DNA of 64,000 nucleotides from Ascaphus truei (GCA_036426205.1 CM071568.1:304739027-304803026); one strand, 5' to 3'. Shown: positions 1 through 10,862, numbered from the stretch's first letter. Numbers and translations are program-made. Notes: generated from the letters alone by a model not told the origin.

Positions 1-181
1 CGTCTGCTTTGCCAAGCCGGACAGTAACGGGTCCAAACGTGCAACCCGATGCTGGGGAATCCACTTTGTACCGCCGACACGGTGTTTCAAAGTTCTTTAG
101 AAAACTGTTGATCTGATCGGTACCTTCCACGAACTTGGTGAAGATGGAGTCTGCATTTTCAGAGCAGATCCAAAATACCAT
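1..181 (-). CDS. Partial ORF of unknown function, open at the window edge
   Basis: An ATG at 181-179 on the minus strand opens 60 codons without a stop and runs off the window. The peptide starts MVFWICSENADSIFTKFVEG and continues with a stretch containing INSFLKNFE and CRRYKVD. I do not recognise a family. It lies just after a leader sequence that recurs at 55,213-55,430, where the same first codons (MVFWICSENADSI) are followed by a stop, so this may be the first protein (gag-like?) of an LTR-type element rather than a host gene. That reading is inference from the layout only. Confidence 0.35.
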   Translation of the reverse strand, partial: MVFWICSENADSIFTKFVEGTDQINSFLKNFETPCRRYKVDSPASGCTFGPVTVRLGKAD

Positions 182-354
182 ACATATATACTTTAATATC
201 TACACATATTAATAAGTCCATTCTGGTGGGCTCAGTGGGTCGAAATTTGCCAGTTCTTAATGCCTACAGTGACTCCACACATTGGCCAAATATCAACTCT
301 CCAGAACTGGAGATACAGAAATGCACTTTAAAACATTAAAATACAGGATTATAA
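142..354 (-). repeat. Dispersed ~215-bp leader repeat, copy 1
   Basis: The reverse complement of this stretch matches 55,213-55,430 closely over its whole length, with scattered substitutions and small indels. Both copies lead into the same ATG context. Interspersed, unclassified; possibly the end of an LTR or leader of an unidentified retroelement. Confidence 0.6.
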
Positions 355-639
355 TGAAACATGGGAACAGGGCAACATACATTTTCCTGACAAGACAAGG
401 TGTAAGCCACATTCTTGGACCGCAGTCCAGTTAACCCCCTGCCTCCCTGGTGAGGTCAGGGGGTGGCCATATGGGGTGCAACCCCTTTAATACCAGGCCA
501 ACCCCCCTCTCCCTCTACACTGGGCACTTTAGTATTATTCATTTATTCAAAGTGAAAAAATAAAAAAATACGTGTATACAGCGCTAATGCTGTATATTAT
601 TAAGTGAAATATAGCATTAAAGTGATTACCAAAAGGGGC
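355..639. other. Stretch with no recognised gene
   Basis: I see no coding frame or repeat I can name. It contains an imperfect inverted C/G-rich patch near 430-510 (ccccctgcctccctgg and ggtcagggggtggcc), otherwise AT-rich unique-looking sequence. Confidence 0.4.
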
Positions 640-2372
640 CTCCTTCCCAACACATGCTACAGGCTTCAATCTCCCTGATCCATAAACCCGGTAAGGACCG
701 GGCAGACTGCAAGAGCTACCGGCCCATTTCTCTGATCAATTCGGATGTTAAAATATTCTCCAAACTTATAGCAAACAGAATGGGTAGCGTCCTTCCCGGG
801 TTAGTCCATCCAGATCAGGTAGGGTTTATCAAAGGCAGGCAGCGGACAATACCAGGAGGATTATAGACTTGATTGATCTGGCCAAACAAAAAAACATCCA
901 GTCCATGGTATTAAGTCTAGACGCAGAAAAAGCCTTCGATAGAATAGACTGGCCCTACTTAAGAGACAATGAAGGCATTTGGTTTCGAGGGACGCCTGCT
1001 AAATGCTATACAAGCTTTGTATGAGGGCCCGACGGCACGGGTACGACACCAGGGCTTCCCTTCGGAACAATTTAGCATCCGTAGCGGAACGAGGCAGGGT
1101 TGCCCTTTGTCTCCCTTGCTGTTTGCCCTCTGCATTGAGCCCCTAGCAGCGCACATTAGACGAAGCCCTGATATAGGAGGAATCGCGGTTGGAGAGCAGA
1201 CACATAAAGTGGATCTGTACGCTGATAATGTGATTTTAACACTGTCGAGGCCCCTCACATCTCTTCCCAACGTTTTTGCGATCCTAGGAAAGTTCAACCA
1301 AGTCTCGGGTTTTAAAATTAATCAGACAAAATCGGAAGCTCTCAATATAAACTTACCCAAAGAATTGGAAAAATTAATAGAAATAAACTTTAATTTCAAA
1401 TGGCAAGCCTCCTCTATCAAATATTTAGGGGAATACCTCACCAGGGAGTACAAAACATTGTACAAAGCAAATTACCCAAAATTAATTAAGACACTGGGGG
1501 AGGATCTCAGGACATGGATGAGGGGCGGCATATCATGGATTGGCAGGATGCATAGCGTGAAAATGAACCTCCTCCCAAAGATGTTATATCTTTTCCAGAG
1601 CCTGCCAATACCTTTAGTGAAATCCGACATCCTCTCCCTACAGTCTAACATTATGAAATTCATTTGGAATAAAAAAAGCCCACGAATTGCAAAAGGTATC
1701 TTAAAGAGGCCTACTTCCAAAGGGGGACTAGCGGTACCTTGCTTGTTATCTTATTATAAAGCGGCACAATTAAGACAAATTATCCAGTTGCACACATATC
1801 CGAACAAGAGGCGGTGGGTGGAACTAGAGAAAAGCTGTGATGCACCGGTTGAGCTGCATAATCTGATTTGGCTCCCTAAGGGAAGCTCCAACAAAATGGG
1901 GGTTCCGCTTCAGGCCATGGCCAATTCCTTGAAGGTCTGGGAGGCTACTAAAAACAGTTGTAACCTCACTTCCAAACACTCCCTAATGACTCCGATAATC
2001 GGCAACACGGACTTCGCTCCAGGGTTGAATAGCGGTAATTTGTTAATTTGGACACAGGCAGGTATCACAAGATTAAAGGATCTGGAGGGGAGGATACATA
2101 TAAAAACCTATGAGCAAATTAAATCCACAAAGGATATCCCAAACAAGATATTCTTTAGATACCTCCAGATCCGAGATTTTTATAACAAATTAACAATTAG
2201 ACCAGCAAGAACAAATTTTGAGCAGCTGTGTTCTAGAGATACGGACACGCGGGGACTAACCTCTAGAATGTACAAGGAAGTGATCTGTCCTGAGACTCAG
2301 ACGACCACAAGACTCAGTTACATGAGACAGTGGGAGTCAGATTTAGGGGAGACACTAGAGGACGAGGACGAG
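640..2372 (+). mobile_element. LINE, Tx1-like L1 ORF2 fragment (reverse transcriptase and C-terminal part), inactive
   Basis: The reading frames give classic L1-type RT blocks: [10 protein letters not shown] and YRPISLIN, then VLSLDAEKAFDRIDW, then GTRQGCPLSPLLFALCIEPL, then LYADNVILTL. The catalytic Y-x-D-D box reads YADN, so the second aspartate is lost. The frame shifts at about 840-850 (the [11 protein letters not shown] part is in another frame) and again near 960. The endonuclease and ORF1 are absent, so the copy is 5'-truncated, and coding similarity stops where the hairpin at 2,373 begins. L1-clade, Tx1-like assignment rests on resemblance of the RT blocks. Confidence 0.85.
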
Positions 2373-2505
2373 GACAAAGAACACAGGCTATGGAGATCTC
2401 ATCCGGTAGGTGCAAAATTGGACTCCTATATCATCTGCCCTGTCGTGAGTAGGAGTCCAATTTTGCACCTACCAGATGAGAGCTCCATAGCCTGTGTTCT
2501 TTGTC
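2373..2505. repeat. Near-perfect hairpin (56-bp arms, 21-bp loop) at the end of the L1 fragment
   Basis: Arm 2,373-2,428 is the reverse complement of arm 2,450-2,505 with only two mismatches. The left arm is the end of the L1 coding stretch (ACRLWRS-like codons), so the right arm is an inverted duplicate of L1 sequence. No transposon ends flank it. A fold-back template switch during reverse transcription or repair would give this structure. Confidence 0.85.
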
Positions 2506-2689
2506 ATTTAGACAATTGTTTGTCATTTATCTATATATTTTTTATTAAATTGTACCAACATTTTCAGCTATTCTTTGTTTGTTGTTTGTTTAGTTTTTGT
2601 GTTTATTTTATTATTTTTTTATTTTTATTTATTTTGTTATGTTTGTTCATTTATTTAGCAGTGTTGCACTATGATTGTCTTTTGTGCTT

Positions 2690-2860
2690 GTTTTCACATG
2701 TTGTGAGACATCATTCAAGATCGGAAGAGGTGACCCTTAACACTGAATTATTTCCCACACTGAACAAGCAAATGGTTTCTCCCATGTAAATACTTGGGTG
2801 TGACAGGAGGTCACACTTTGTACTGAATTGTTTCCAACACCCTGAATTACGGTTAGACAA
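2690..2860 (-). pseudogene. Relic C2H2 fingers downstream of zinc-finger gene 1
   Basis: On the minus strand the words gggaaataattcagtgttaag, gagaaaccatttgcttgttc and cctcctgtcacaccc are decayed finger and HTGEKP-linker sequence. The same relic, in the same order, follows gene 2 at 40,985 onward (gtgtgacctcctgacacacc). No frame is open. This marks an ancestral finger array longer than the present one in both genes. Confidence 0.7.
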
Positions 2861-3342
2861 TAACAAAAAACTTCCCACCATAAGCGTATTAAGTAATTTA
2901 TCGTGATAACAATTTTCAGCAATATATTAACACCCAATAGAAAGCAAAAAAACAAAAGTCCTCAAAATGTTCAAGGTCATTTATTGTGAAACATATTTCT
3001 TATACAAATGCATTTCATTCTTAATAAAATGTAAAAAAGCAAATACATTTTAGTATATTTTAATTTTAAGAATAAAAAATGTTTCAATGAAAATGTTAGA
3101 ATAAAACTACAGCCACACTAAAGCCCCTTTCTTCACCATTTACTATTACTCCTTCTACCCCCTTCTCCTGTACACATTAATAGGGCATAGTGGGGGGTGG
3201 GTTAATGGGCATGGGGGAAGAGGGGGTCAAGAGGCACGGGTGAGAGCCGAGAGAAATACGGGGGAGGAGAGAAAGGGGTTGAGTCATGCTGGAAGGGAAG
3301 GGGTAAGAGGCATGGCAGAGGGGAAGTGGTTAATATGGAGGG
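2861..3342. other. AT-rich then G-rich stretch without a gene
   Basis: 2,930-3,120 is AT-rich; 3,180-3,340 is purine/G-rich low-complexity sequence (agggg/ggggtt motifs). No coding potential or named repeat seen. Confidence 0.4.
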
Positions 3343-3640
3343 GTGGGATTACCAGCAGGAGGATTCCTTATAGCTGCAGCATGTGAAAGTCAAGGAGCTC
3401 CCAGACTCGTTCCCACTCCACTCTCTCTACCAGACCCACACTCAGTCCCCTCTGACACAGTCCCCACGCCTTTCTGCCAGACCCACCCCCACTCTGCAGC
3501 TGCTGATAGGAATGCCATGGCTAGAAGTAATGGCAAGTATTGCGTTACCGTCCATTTTTATTACTGCAGTATTACTATGCTACTGGTATATTGCCCAACC
3601 CTACATTGAACAATCAATCACATATTTTATCTCATGTATG
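3343..3640 (-). repeat. Repeat inserted after the fingers of gene 1 (same insertion as in gene 2)
   Basis: Read on the minus strand, this begins with gggcaatataccagtagcatag, then taataaaaatgg and accattactt-like words, then a (gt)gggtctgg-rich part, and ends in ctgcagctataaggaatcctcctgc. The block after gene 2 at 40,495-40,790 has the same order (gggtaatataccaatagcat, aaaaatggctggtaac, ctgcagcttcaaggaattctcctgc). Both copies lie between the last open finger and the relic fingers, so the insertion predates the duplication of the pair. Element type unclassified. Confidence 0.65.
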
Positions 3641-3712
3641 AATCCTCATGTGTGTAAGGAGGCTGATCCTCTGTGAAAAGCTTTCCCCACACTATGAACA
3701 TGGAAATGGTTT
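3641..3712 (-). pseudogene. Decayed finger directly after the gene 1 stop codon
   Basis: After the TAG at 3,715-3,713 the frame continues as KPFPCS, a stop in place of the second half of the Cys pair region, then CGESFSQRISLLTHMRIHT. The TAG replaces the GAG/GAA of the usual HTGEKP linker (HTR-stop-KP), so one nonsense change cut the finger array here. Confidence 0.75.
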
Positions 3713-5121
3713 CTACCGTGTATGAATTCTGTGGTGGGTGAGGAGGTGGCTCTTTTGAGAAAAGCTTTTCCCACACTCTGTACATGTGAATAGTTTCTCC
3801 CCTGTATGAATGCGCACATGTTTGAGGAGGTACTTCTTCAGAGAAAAGCTTTTACTACACTTTGTACATGTGAATGGTTTCCCTCCTGTATGAATCATCT
3901 GGTGTCTGAGGAGGTTGCTATTAATACTGAATTGTTTCCCACACTCTGTACATGTGAATGGTTTTTCTCCTGTATGAATCCTCTGGTGTCTGAGGAGACT
4001 GCTTTTAAGTGGGAATTGTTTCCCACACTCTGCACATGTGAATGATTTATCTCCTGTATGAATCCTCTGGTGTCTGAGGAGGTTGCTATTAATACTGAAT
4101 TGTTTCCCACACTCTGTACATGTGAATGGTTTCTCCCCTGTATGAATCCTCTGGTGTATGAGGAGACTGCTCTTAAGTGGGAATTGTTTCCCACACTCTG
4201 TACATGTGAATGGTTTCTCCCCTGTATGAATCCACTCATGGTTGAGGAGCACTGTCTTATGAGAAAAGCTTTTACTACACAATGCACATGTGAATGGTTT
4301 CTCCCCTGTATGAATTCTCTGGTGAACGAGGAGCTTTCCCTTAACTCTGAATTGTTTCCCACACTCTGAACATGTGAATGGTTTCTCCCCTGTATGAATC
4401 CGCTTATGGTCGAGGAGATCCGCCTTCTGAGAAAAGCTTTTACTACACTGTGTACATATGAATGGTCTCTCCCCTGTATGCATGCCCAGGTGTCTGAGGA
4501 GGCTGCGCTTAATTCTGAATTTTTTCCCACACTCTGAACATGTGAATGGTTTCTCCCCTGTATGAATCCGCTCATGGTTGAGGAGATCTGTCTTCTGAGA
4601 AAAGCTTTTACTACACTCTGCACATGTGAATGGTTTCTCCCCTGTATGAATCCTCTGGTGATTGTGGACGTTCCTCTTAGTACTTAACTGTTTCCCACAC
4701 ACAGTACAAGTAAACGGAGTCACTGCTGTCTGAATCATCTGGTGTGGAAGAAGTTTCCCTTTCAGTGAGAAACTGCTCCCACCATCTGTACATGTAAAGG
4801 TTTGCTCTCTAGCGGGGACACAAAGGTGTGTGAGCAGATCCCTGTCCAGTAAGAAGCTTTTGTCACACTCACAGAGAAAAGGCTGAGCACCACGGCTTCT
4901 TCTTAAATCTCTCGCATACCTTTTGCTGGACCCATATTCAGAGTCCGTCTCTGCTGTGTGCTGTACAATGTCTGTAAATTCACCATCATGTGGCACTGGT
5001 TCCTTGCACGTGTCTAAAATATGGCAGGAATCAATGTATTTTGGCACTTCTGACCTGCGTGGAGTCAGACAGCTTCTGGATGGCTCAGAGCTCAAGTTTT
5101 GTTCCTCATTCAGGCCGTTCT
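3713..5121 (-). CDS. C2H2 zinc-finger protein gene 1, terminal finger exon
   Basis: Probable nuclear sequence-specific DNA-binding protein of the poly-C2H2 family. The exon follows a good 3' splice site (pyrimidine-rich tract ending ttctgttag, intron end at 5,122) and starts in phase 1; the first codons read (x)NGLNEEQNLSSEPSRS. It encodes 468 residues: ~70 residues of acidic/serine linker, then 14 finger units with HTGEKP linkers. Units 1 and 2 are degenerate (a Cys or His lost: FLCECDKSF, TDGGSS); units 3-14 keep C-x2-C and H-x3-H. Units 9-10 (QFPLKSS, QFSINSN) recur as 11-12, a recent two-finger duplication. No ATG is expected because this is an internal-start exon. No KRAB, SCAN or BTB box is visible. 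Its closest relative here is gene 2 at 39,141-40,492. Specific target and effector are unknown. Confidence 0.9.
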
Positions 5122-5420
5122 CTAACAGAAGTAAACAAAAAAGACAGAATAAATGTTTTCAATCTGTAAATCAAATTGCTGAAAGCAAATTACAAATCCA
5201 AAACACTGAAGAATTTACCAATACTTAATTAACTAAATGTTCTCTTCACCCAGGGTTTTAAAATTGTGGCACATGGACATCCAGTGGCCCCTAATGACTG
5301 TGGTAGTGGTTCCCGAAACCCTGAAATTTATTTGTAGCAGCTCTCACAGTGAAATAATTTTGATACATATATAACGTGTACTTTCAGTTTCTCCCCATCA
5401 AAACACTGCATTACTTAGAA
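5122..5420 (-). other. Intron end of gene 1, homologous to the matching intron of gene 2
   Basis: Reading upstream on the minus strand, words such as tatgtatcaaaattatttcactg, aataaatttcagggtttcggg, gtgaagagaacattt and taattaagtattggta match 38,940-39,060 of gene 2 (tttgtatcaaaattaatgcactg, aacaaatttcagggctttggg, gtgaagagaatattggg, taattaagtagtgata). Non-coding homology shows that the two loci duplicated as genomic DNA. Confidence 0.75.
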
Positions 5421-5890
5421 CAGTGGTGCGCAAACTGGGGGGCGCCAAATTATTTAGGGGCGGCGCAGGCTGTGCAGCGAAACCTGGGGGCGGACCGAGC
5501 AGTGCACGGGCAGACAAGCATCTCCAAGCTCCGTGCTGCTGCTTCCCTGTGCTTGCAGCGGGGGCGGGGCTTCTCTCTGCACATAGACAGAAGCCCTCCT
5601 TCTCTTCCTGTCTGTTTACTTGCTCCATTGTTCAGCAGAGTGGGGTACCGGAGCATGCAGCACAGTAGTAGTACTTTCACCTGGGGGGGGGAAGTGTGTT
5701 GTGATACGAGTGTGTGTGCTGTGATTGAGTGTGTGTTGTGTCTGTGTTGGTTGTGATATGAATGTGTGTTGTCTGTGTTGGTTGTAATTGAGTGTGTGAT
5801 GTGTGTTGTCTGTGTTTGTTGTGATTGTGTGTGGTGTGTGTGTATGTTGGTTGTGATTGTGTGTGTTGTGGGTGTTGTGATATGAGTGTT
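5421..5890 (+). mobile_element. hAT-like short element end with internal GT-rich array
   Basis: Starts cagtggtgcgcaaactggggggcgcc, the same kind of end as at 11,543 (cagcggtgcacaactggggggcg), followed by GC-rich sequence and a GT-rich irregular array (tgtgttgtgattgagtgtg motifs, ~5,690-5,880). I find no clear right end, so the copy is partial. Classification as hAT-like rests on the terminal motif only. Confidence 0.5.
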
Positions 5891-6117
5891 GGGGACAGTA
5901 GAGAAGGCCAGAAGCTGCATTTGTGTTAAATCATCCATTGTGTCTGCATTTGCTAGCTAAATTCATGTAGTCAGCTTTTACTAAAATACATTTTCTCATG
6001 TAGTCAGCTTTTTACTGTTTTAATCAGTAGTAGGAGACTAGTTCTCTGGGAAGACGAATCACCCCACATAGCTGCCATGGAAACCATGGTTGTAGATAAC
6101 GTAGGCAGTGAGAAAGT
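5891..6117. other. Short unassigned intron sequence
   Basis: A partial tandem word (catgtagtcagcttttact) occurs at ~5,966 and ~5,997. Otherwise nothing recognised. Confidence 0.35.
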
Positions 6118-6144
6118 TAGTTACATAGTTACATAGTTACATAG
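6118..6144 (-). repeat. CR1 3' terminal 8-bp repeats
   Basis: On the plus strand agttacat is repeated three times (agttacatagttacatag...). Short direct repeats of this type at the 3' end are typical of CR1 elements and mark the site of target-primed reverse transcription. Confidence 0.85.
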
Positions 6145-6351
6145 TAGATGAGGTTGAAAAAAGACGTACGTCCATCAAGTTCAACCTATGCTAAATTTAG
6201 ACAACAGATACTTTATTCTATATCTATACTTACTTATTGATCCAGAGGAAGGCAAACAAAAAACCCCATTAAGGGGAAAAATTAATTCCTTCCTGACTCC
6301 AAGAATTGGCAATCGGATTAATCCCTGGATCAACATCCTTCCCATGTATAC

Positions 6352-9288
6352 TTATTTGGTATATCCCTGTATACCTTTCCCATCTAAAAAGATGTCCAAC
6401 CTTTTTTTGAACAAATCTATTGTATCTGCCATCACAGTCTCCATGGGTAATGAATTCCACATTTTAACTGCCCTTACTGTAAAGAACCCTTTCCTTTGTT
6501 GCTGGTGAAATTTCCTTTCCTCCAACCTTAAGGGATGGCCAAGAGTCCTTTGCACTGCCCGTGGGATGAATAGTTCTTTTGAAAGCTCCTTGTATTGTCC
6601 CTGAATATATTTGTATATAGTTATCATATCCCCTCTAAGACGCCTCTTTTCTAATGTAAATAAATATAATTTAGCTAGCCTCTCCTCATAAGTTAGAATG
6701 TCCATCCCCTTTATTAATTTGGTGGCTCTTCTCTGCACTCTCTCTAGTTCCATAATGTCTTTTCTTAGGATTGGTGCCCAAAATTGTACTCCATATTCAA
6801 GGTGTGGTCTTACTAATGCTTTGTAAAGGGGCATAATTATGTTTACTTCCCTTCCATCCATTGCCCGTTTGATGCAAGATAAGATCTTGTTTGCCTTTGC
6901 AGCTACTGCATGACATTGGGCACTATTGCTAAGCCTGCTGTCTACAAGCACTCCTAAATCCTTCTCCATCAAGGATTCCCCCAATATATCTCCATTTAAT
7001 TTGTAAGTCGCCTTTTTATTCTTGCATCCCAAATGCATAACCTTACATTTATCTGTATTAAACCTCATTTGCCATTTACCTGCCCACGTTTCCAGTCTCT
7101 CCAAGTCCTTCTGAAGAGAAATTACATCCTGCTCTGATTCTATTACCTTACACAATTTAGTATCATCAGCAAAGATGGAGACTTTGCTCTCGATCCCAAC
7201 CTCAAGGTCATTAATAAACAAGTTAAAAAGCAGGGGTCCCAGTACCGATCCTTGAGGTACTCCACTCACGACTTTAGCCCAACCTGAAAAAGTTCCATTT
7301 ATGACAACCCTCTGTTGTCTGTCCTTTAACCAGTTTTCAATCCAGGTGCATATATTATTACTGAGTCCAATTTTCTTTATTTTGTACACCAACCTCTTGT
7401 GTGAAACCGTATCAAAAGCCTTTGCAAAATCTAAGTAGACCACATCAACTGCATTACCCTGGTCTAAATTACTACTTACCTCCTCAAAGAAACAAATAAG
7501 GTTAGTTTGGCAAGATCTATCCTTCATAAATCCATGCAGACTATTATTAATAATTTTGTTTTCCATTAGGTATTCTTGAATATTATCCCGTATTAAACCT
7601 TCAAGTAGTTTCCCTACTATTTAAGTCAGGCTTACAGGTCTGTAATTCCCCGGGTGTGATCTAGCTCCCTTTTTAAATATAGGCACCACATCTGCTTTAC
7701 GCCAATCTTGTGGTACTGAGCCTGTGGAAATGGAGTCCTTGAATATTAAATATAATGGTTTGGCTATTACTGAGCTTAACTCCTTGAGAACTCTTGGATG
7801 TATGCCATCGGGGCCAGGTGCCTTATTTACTTTAATTTTTTCAAGTCGCTTATGAACTTCTTCCTCAGTTAACCAATTGTTCATTAATATGGAGGTTGTG
7901 GCTTCCTCCTGCGGCGCTACTATTGAACTTGATTCTTCCCTGGTAAACACAGAGGAAAAGAAGTTGTTTAATACCTCTGCATTTTCCTTATCTCCAATAA
8001 TCTGCCTACCCATCTCACACTGAAAGGGTCCTATATTTTCTTTTCTCATTTTTTTGTTATTAAGGTACTTAAAGAACTTTTTAGGGTTGACCTTACTTTC
8101 TATTGCAATCCTTTTTTCATTATCCATTTTTGCTAATTTGATTGCCCTTTTGCAATTTTTGTTACATTCCTTATAATTCTGATACGATGTCTCTGTCCCT
8201 TCTGACTTAAAGAATCTAAACGCCTTCCTCTTCTTGTCCATTTCCTCCCCTACCTGTTTATTTAGCCACATTGGTTTTGACTTATTTCTTTTATACTTAT
8301 TACCCAAGGGTATACACTGATAAGGGTGCTTTTCTAACAATGTTTTAAAGACTACCCATTTATCTTCTACATTTTTCCCTGCAAAAACATCATCCCATTG
8401 TATTACTACTAGATTAGACCTCAGTTTATTAAAATCTGCCTTTCTAAAGTTTAAATTCTTTGTTGAACCCAAGTAATCTGTTTTTTGATCATTTATTTCA
8501 AATGAGACCATGTTATGATCACTGTTACCCAAATGTTCCAGGACTTGAATATTTGTTATTACTTCTACATTGTTTGATATGACCAAATCCAGAACTGCCC
8601 CTCTCCTGGTTGGTTCCTCAATAATTTGGGTCATATAATTATCTTTAAGCATCCCCAAAAACCTGTTTCCTTTTGTTGTAACGCTAATCCCATTGCCCCA
8701 GTCTATGTCTGGATAATTAAAATCCCCCATTATGCAAACATGACCCAGTTTTGATGCCTTCTCCATTTGCAAAAGTATTTTAGCTTCCTCAATCTCACAG
8801 ATATTTGGTGGTTTATAGCATATTCCCACAAACATTTTCTTTATAATTTTACCTCCACTGCTAATTTCTATCCACAAGGTCTCTACATTTTCATCATTCC
8901 CTTCATAGACATCATCCCTTATAATAGGTTTTAGATCTGGTTTAACATATAGACATACTCCACCTCCCCTTCTATTTGTTCGATCCTTCCGAAAAAGAGA
9001 ATACCCCTCTAAATTAACTGTCCAGTCATGAGTTTCATCCCACCATGTTTCAGTAATGCCTATGATATCATACTGCTCCCTTGCAGCTATTAATTCAAGC
9101 TCCCCCATTTTATCTGTCAGGCTTCTTGCATTAGTAAGCATGCATTTAAGTTTTTTTTCAGCCTTTACTATTATCTTATCTGCTCCTTCCTTTCTGCTCC
9201 CACTTGGTTTAGTCTTTAGAAGTTTTCTAGTATTATCTCTATTTACTATGGGTATCTCACTGCTTGTCAAACTTGCACTTGCCCCCAT
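6352..9288 (-). pseudogene. CR1 ORF2 (endonuclease + reverse transcriptase) with a single in-frame stop
   Basis: ATG at 9,288. One continuous frame of 979 codons runs to 6,352, broken only by a TAA at 7,623-7,621. Residues ~45-260 are an APE-type endonuclease (LTNARSL, GITETWW, GICYKPP, IMGDFNYPDIDW, SDHNMVSF). After ~450 comes the RT: APGPDGIHPRVLKEL, NYRPVSLT then the stop, [42 protein letters not shown] and the C-terminal PHLEYGVQFWAP region. Catalytic residues look present (FADD). The stop falls between SLT and IVGKLLE, where other CR1 elements read straight through, so one base change accounts for it. Either the endonuclease half or the RT half could still be translated alone. Confidence 0.9.
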
Positions 9289-9365
9289 TCTACCTCCATA
9301 CCACCTTGTATCCTCATCTATTCCATTTAGTTCATTATCTGTTTCATTCCCCTCCCCCCTCCATC

Positions 9366-10374
9366 CTAGTTTAAAATCTCCTCCAACCTCTTTAGCATTC
9401 TCCCCCCTAGCACAGAAGATCCCTCTTCATTGAGGTGCAATCCGTCCCTAGAATATAGATGGCACCTCTCAGAAAAGGAGTCCCAGTGCTCTAAAAACCC
9501 AAACCCCTCCTTCTTGCACCACTTTCTTAGCCATGCATTAACCTCCCTGATCTCTGACTGTCTCCCTGCGGTAGCGCATGGCACTGGTAGTATTTCAGAA
9601 AATACTACCTTGGAGGTCCTTGCCTTAAGCTTTTGATCTAGATCCCTGTAATCATTTTTTAGGACCCTCCATCTTTCTCTAACTTTGTCATTGGTGCCAA
9701 CATGTACCAAGACCGCCGGGTCAATCCCAGCCCCCCCCCCAACAATCTGTCTACCCGATCCGCAATGTGCCGAACCCGAGCACCCGGGAGACAACAAACT
9801 GTTCGGTTCATGCGGTCCCGGCAACAGATTGCCCTATCTACCTTCCTAATAATGGAGTCCCCTACCACCACAATCTTTCTTTGCATCTGAGCATCCTGAG
9901 TCCCCACTGTGCTGGAGGAACTATTCCCCTGGCTGCTAGAGGAATTAGTCTCCCCCAGCCTTGCCATTTCTGCCCCAACATTCCCAGTATCTTCACTCAA
10001 CATGGCAAATCTATTGGGATGTGTCAGCTCAGAAACGACCTGCCTCTGACTATTGCCCCTGCTTCCCCTTCTGTCACCCAGCTACCTACCTGCTCCTCAC
10101 TAACAGCAACTAGGCTACCTACCTGCTCCTCACTAACAGCGCCACCATCTGCACCACTAGTCGAAGCAAGGGCCTGCTCAGTGAGCTCTAATTCCCTTTC
10201 AAGATTGCCAATGTCCCTCAATATTGCAAGTTGCCTCTTCAGATCAGCAATCTCTGATTCTAAAGAGACCACCTGCTCACACTTCTCACAGTGGTATGCT
10301 CCTTGGAACAGCTGCTCCAAGTGCACATACATGTGGCAAGATGTGCATTGAGTGGCATTTTCAATCCTGCTCAT
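9366..10374 (-). pseudogene. CR1 ORF1 (zinc-binding N-terminus + SGNH esterase-like domain), frameshifted
   Basis: ATG at 10,374 (MSRIENATQCTSC). The N-terminus has CTSC and CEKC pairs 20 residues apart, a likely zinc-binding fold, then a Glu/Leu-rich coiled coil (residues ~35-75). The next frame carries KIVVVGDSIIRKVDRAIC (block I of SGNH hydrolases), and a third frame VLVHVGTNDK and SRDGLHLNEEG (block V with Asp/His). Frames change at about 10,030-10,060 and at a C10 run at 9,729-9,738. Both are one-base-type changes. An esterase domain in ORF1 is known for CR1-clade LINEs; its role in transposition is not settled. Confidence 0.8.
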
Positions 10375-10465
10375 TCTAGAAACGATGAAGTTTAGAAGTA
10401 CTAACAGTAAACTGTATTTCAATAAACTATACCTTATTTAACCGCTTCCTTGTTCAAACTGCTTC

Positions 10466-10862
10466 TGGTTCTAACTGCACACACTTTAACCAACCAGCAC
10501 TTCAATCAACCACACAGATCAATCAGTACACGCAAGCTCAGAATTCGTTAGAAGCCTCTGTTTAAATAGGGACACCCACCAGGTGTGTTAGGTTATCAAT
10601 TAACTAACCCCACCCACTGCAGGTGTGTTAGGCCAGCCAATTAACCAACCACACCCACTCTGCCTCAGGCAGGAGAAAGGGGGGAAAAAAGTAACAGGCT
10701 TCAAATTACAGCACACTTTAAAAATAGATTAACCCACTGCACACTCCCCAAAAACAGCCACCCCTGCTAGTATACCCAGTCCTTCCCTTTCCTTATGGTT
10801 CTAACTGCACACACTTTAACCAACTAGCACTTCAATCAACCACACAGATCAATCAGTACACA
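10466..10862 (-). repeat. Duplicated 66-bp block in the CR1 5' region
   Basis: 10,466-10,531 and 10,797-10,862 are almost identical (ggttctaactgcacacactt ... cagtacac, one visible difference), 331 bp apart. They sit upstream of ORF1 on the minus strand and look like the start of a second 5' monomer, as in LINEs with repeated promoter units. Confidence 0.75.

Larger units (their letters stand above)
6118..10862 (-). mobile_element. Nearly full-length CR1 LINE
   Basis: On the minus strand the parts appear in CR1 order: duplicated 5' sequence (10,862-10,466), ORF1 with zinc-binding cysteines and an SGNH-type esterase domain, ORF2 with endonuclease and RT, and a 3' end made of 8-bp repeats instead of poly(A). 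It is inserted in the long intron of gene 1 in the same direction as the gene. ORF2 is broken by one stop and ORF1 by frame changes, so it is probably dead but young. A separate CR1 3' end lies at 38,722-38,915. Confidence 0.9.

Noticed and set aside
3800..4700. Regular 84-bp direct repeats that might suggest a CRISPR array
   Set aside because: They are C2H2 finger codons; no spacers, and the genome is eukaryotic.
3713..5095. TTG at 5,095 as a translation start for gene 1
   Set aside because: The frame continues upstream to a splice acceptor at 5,122, so this is an internal exon.
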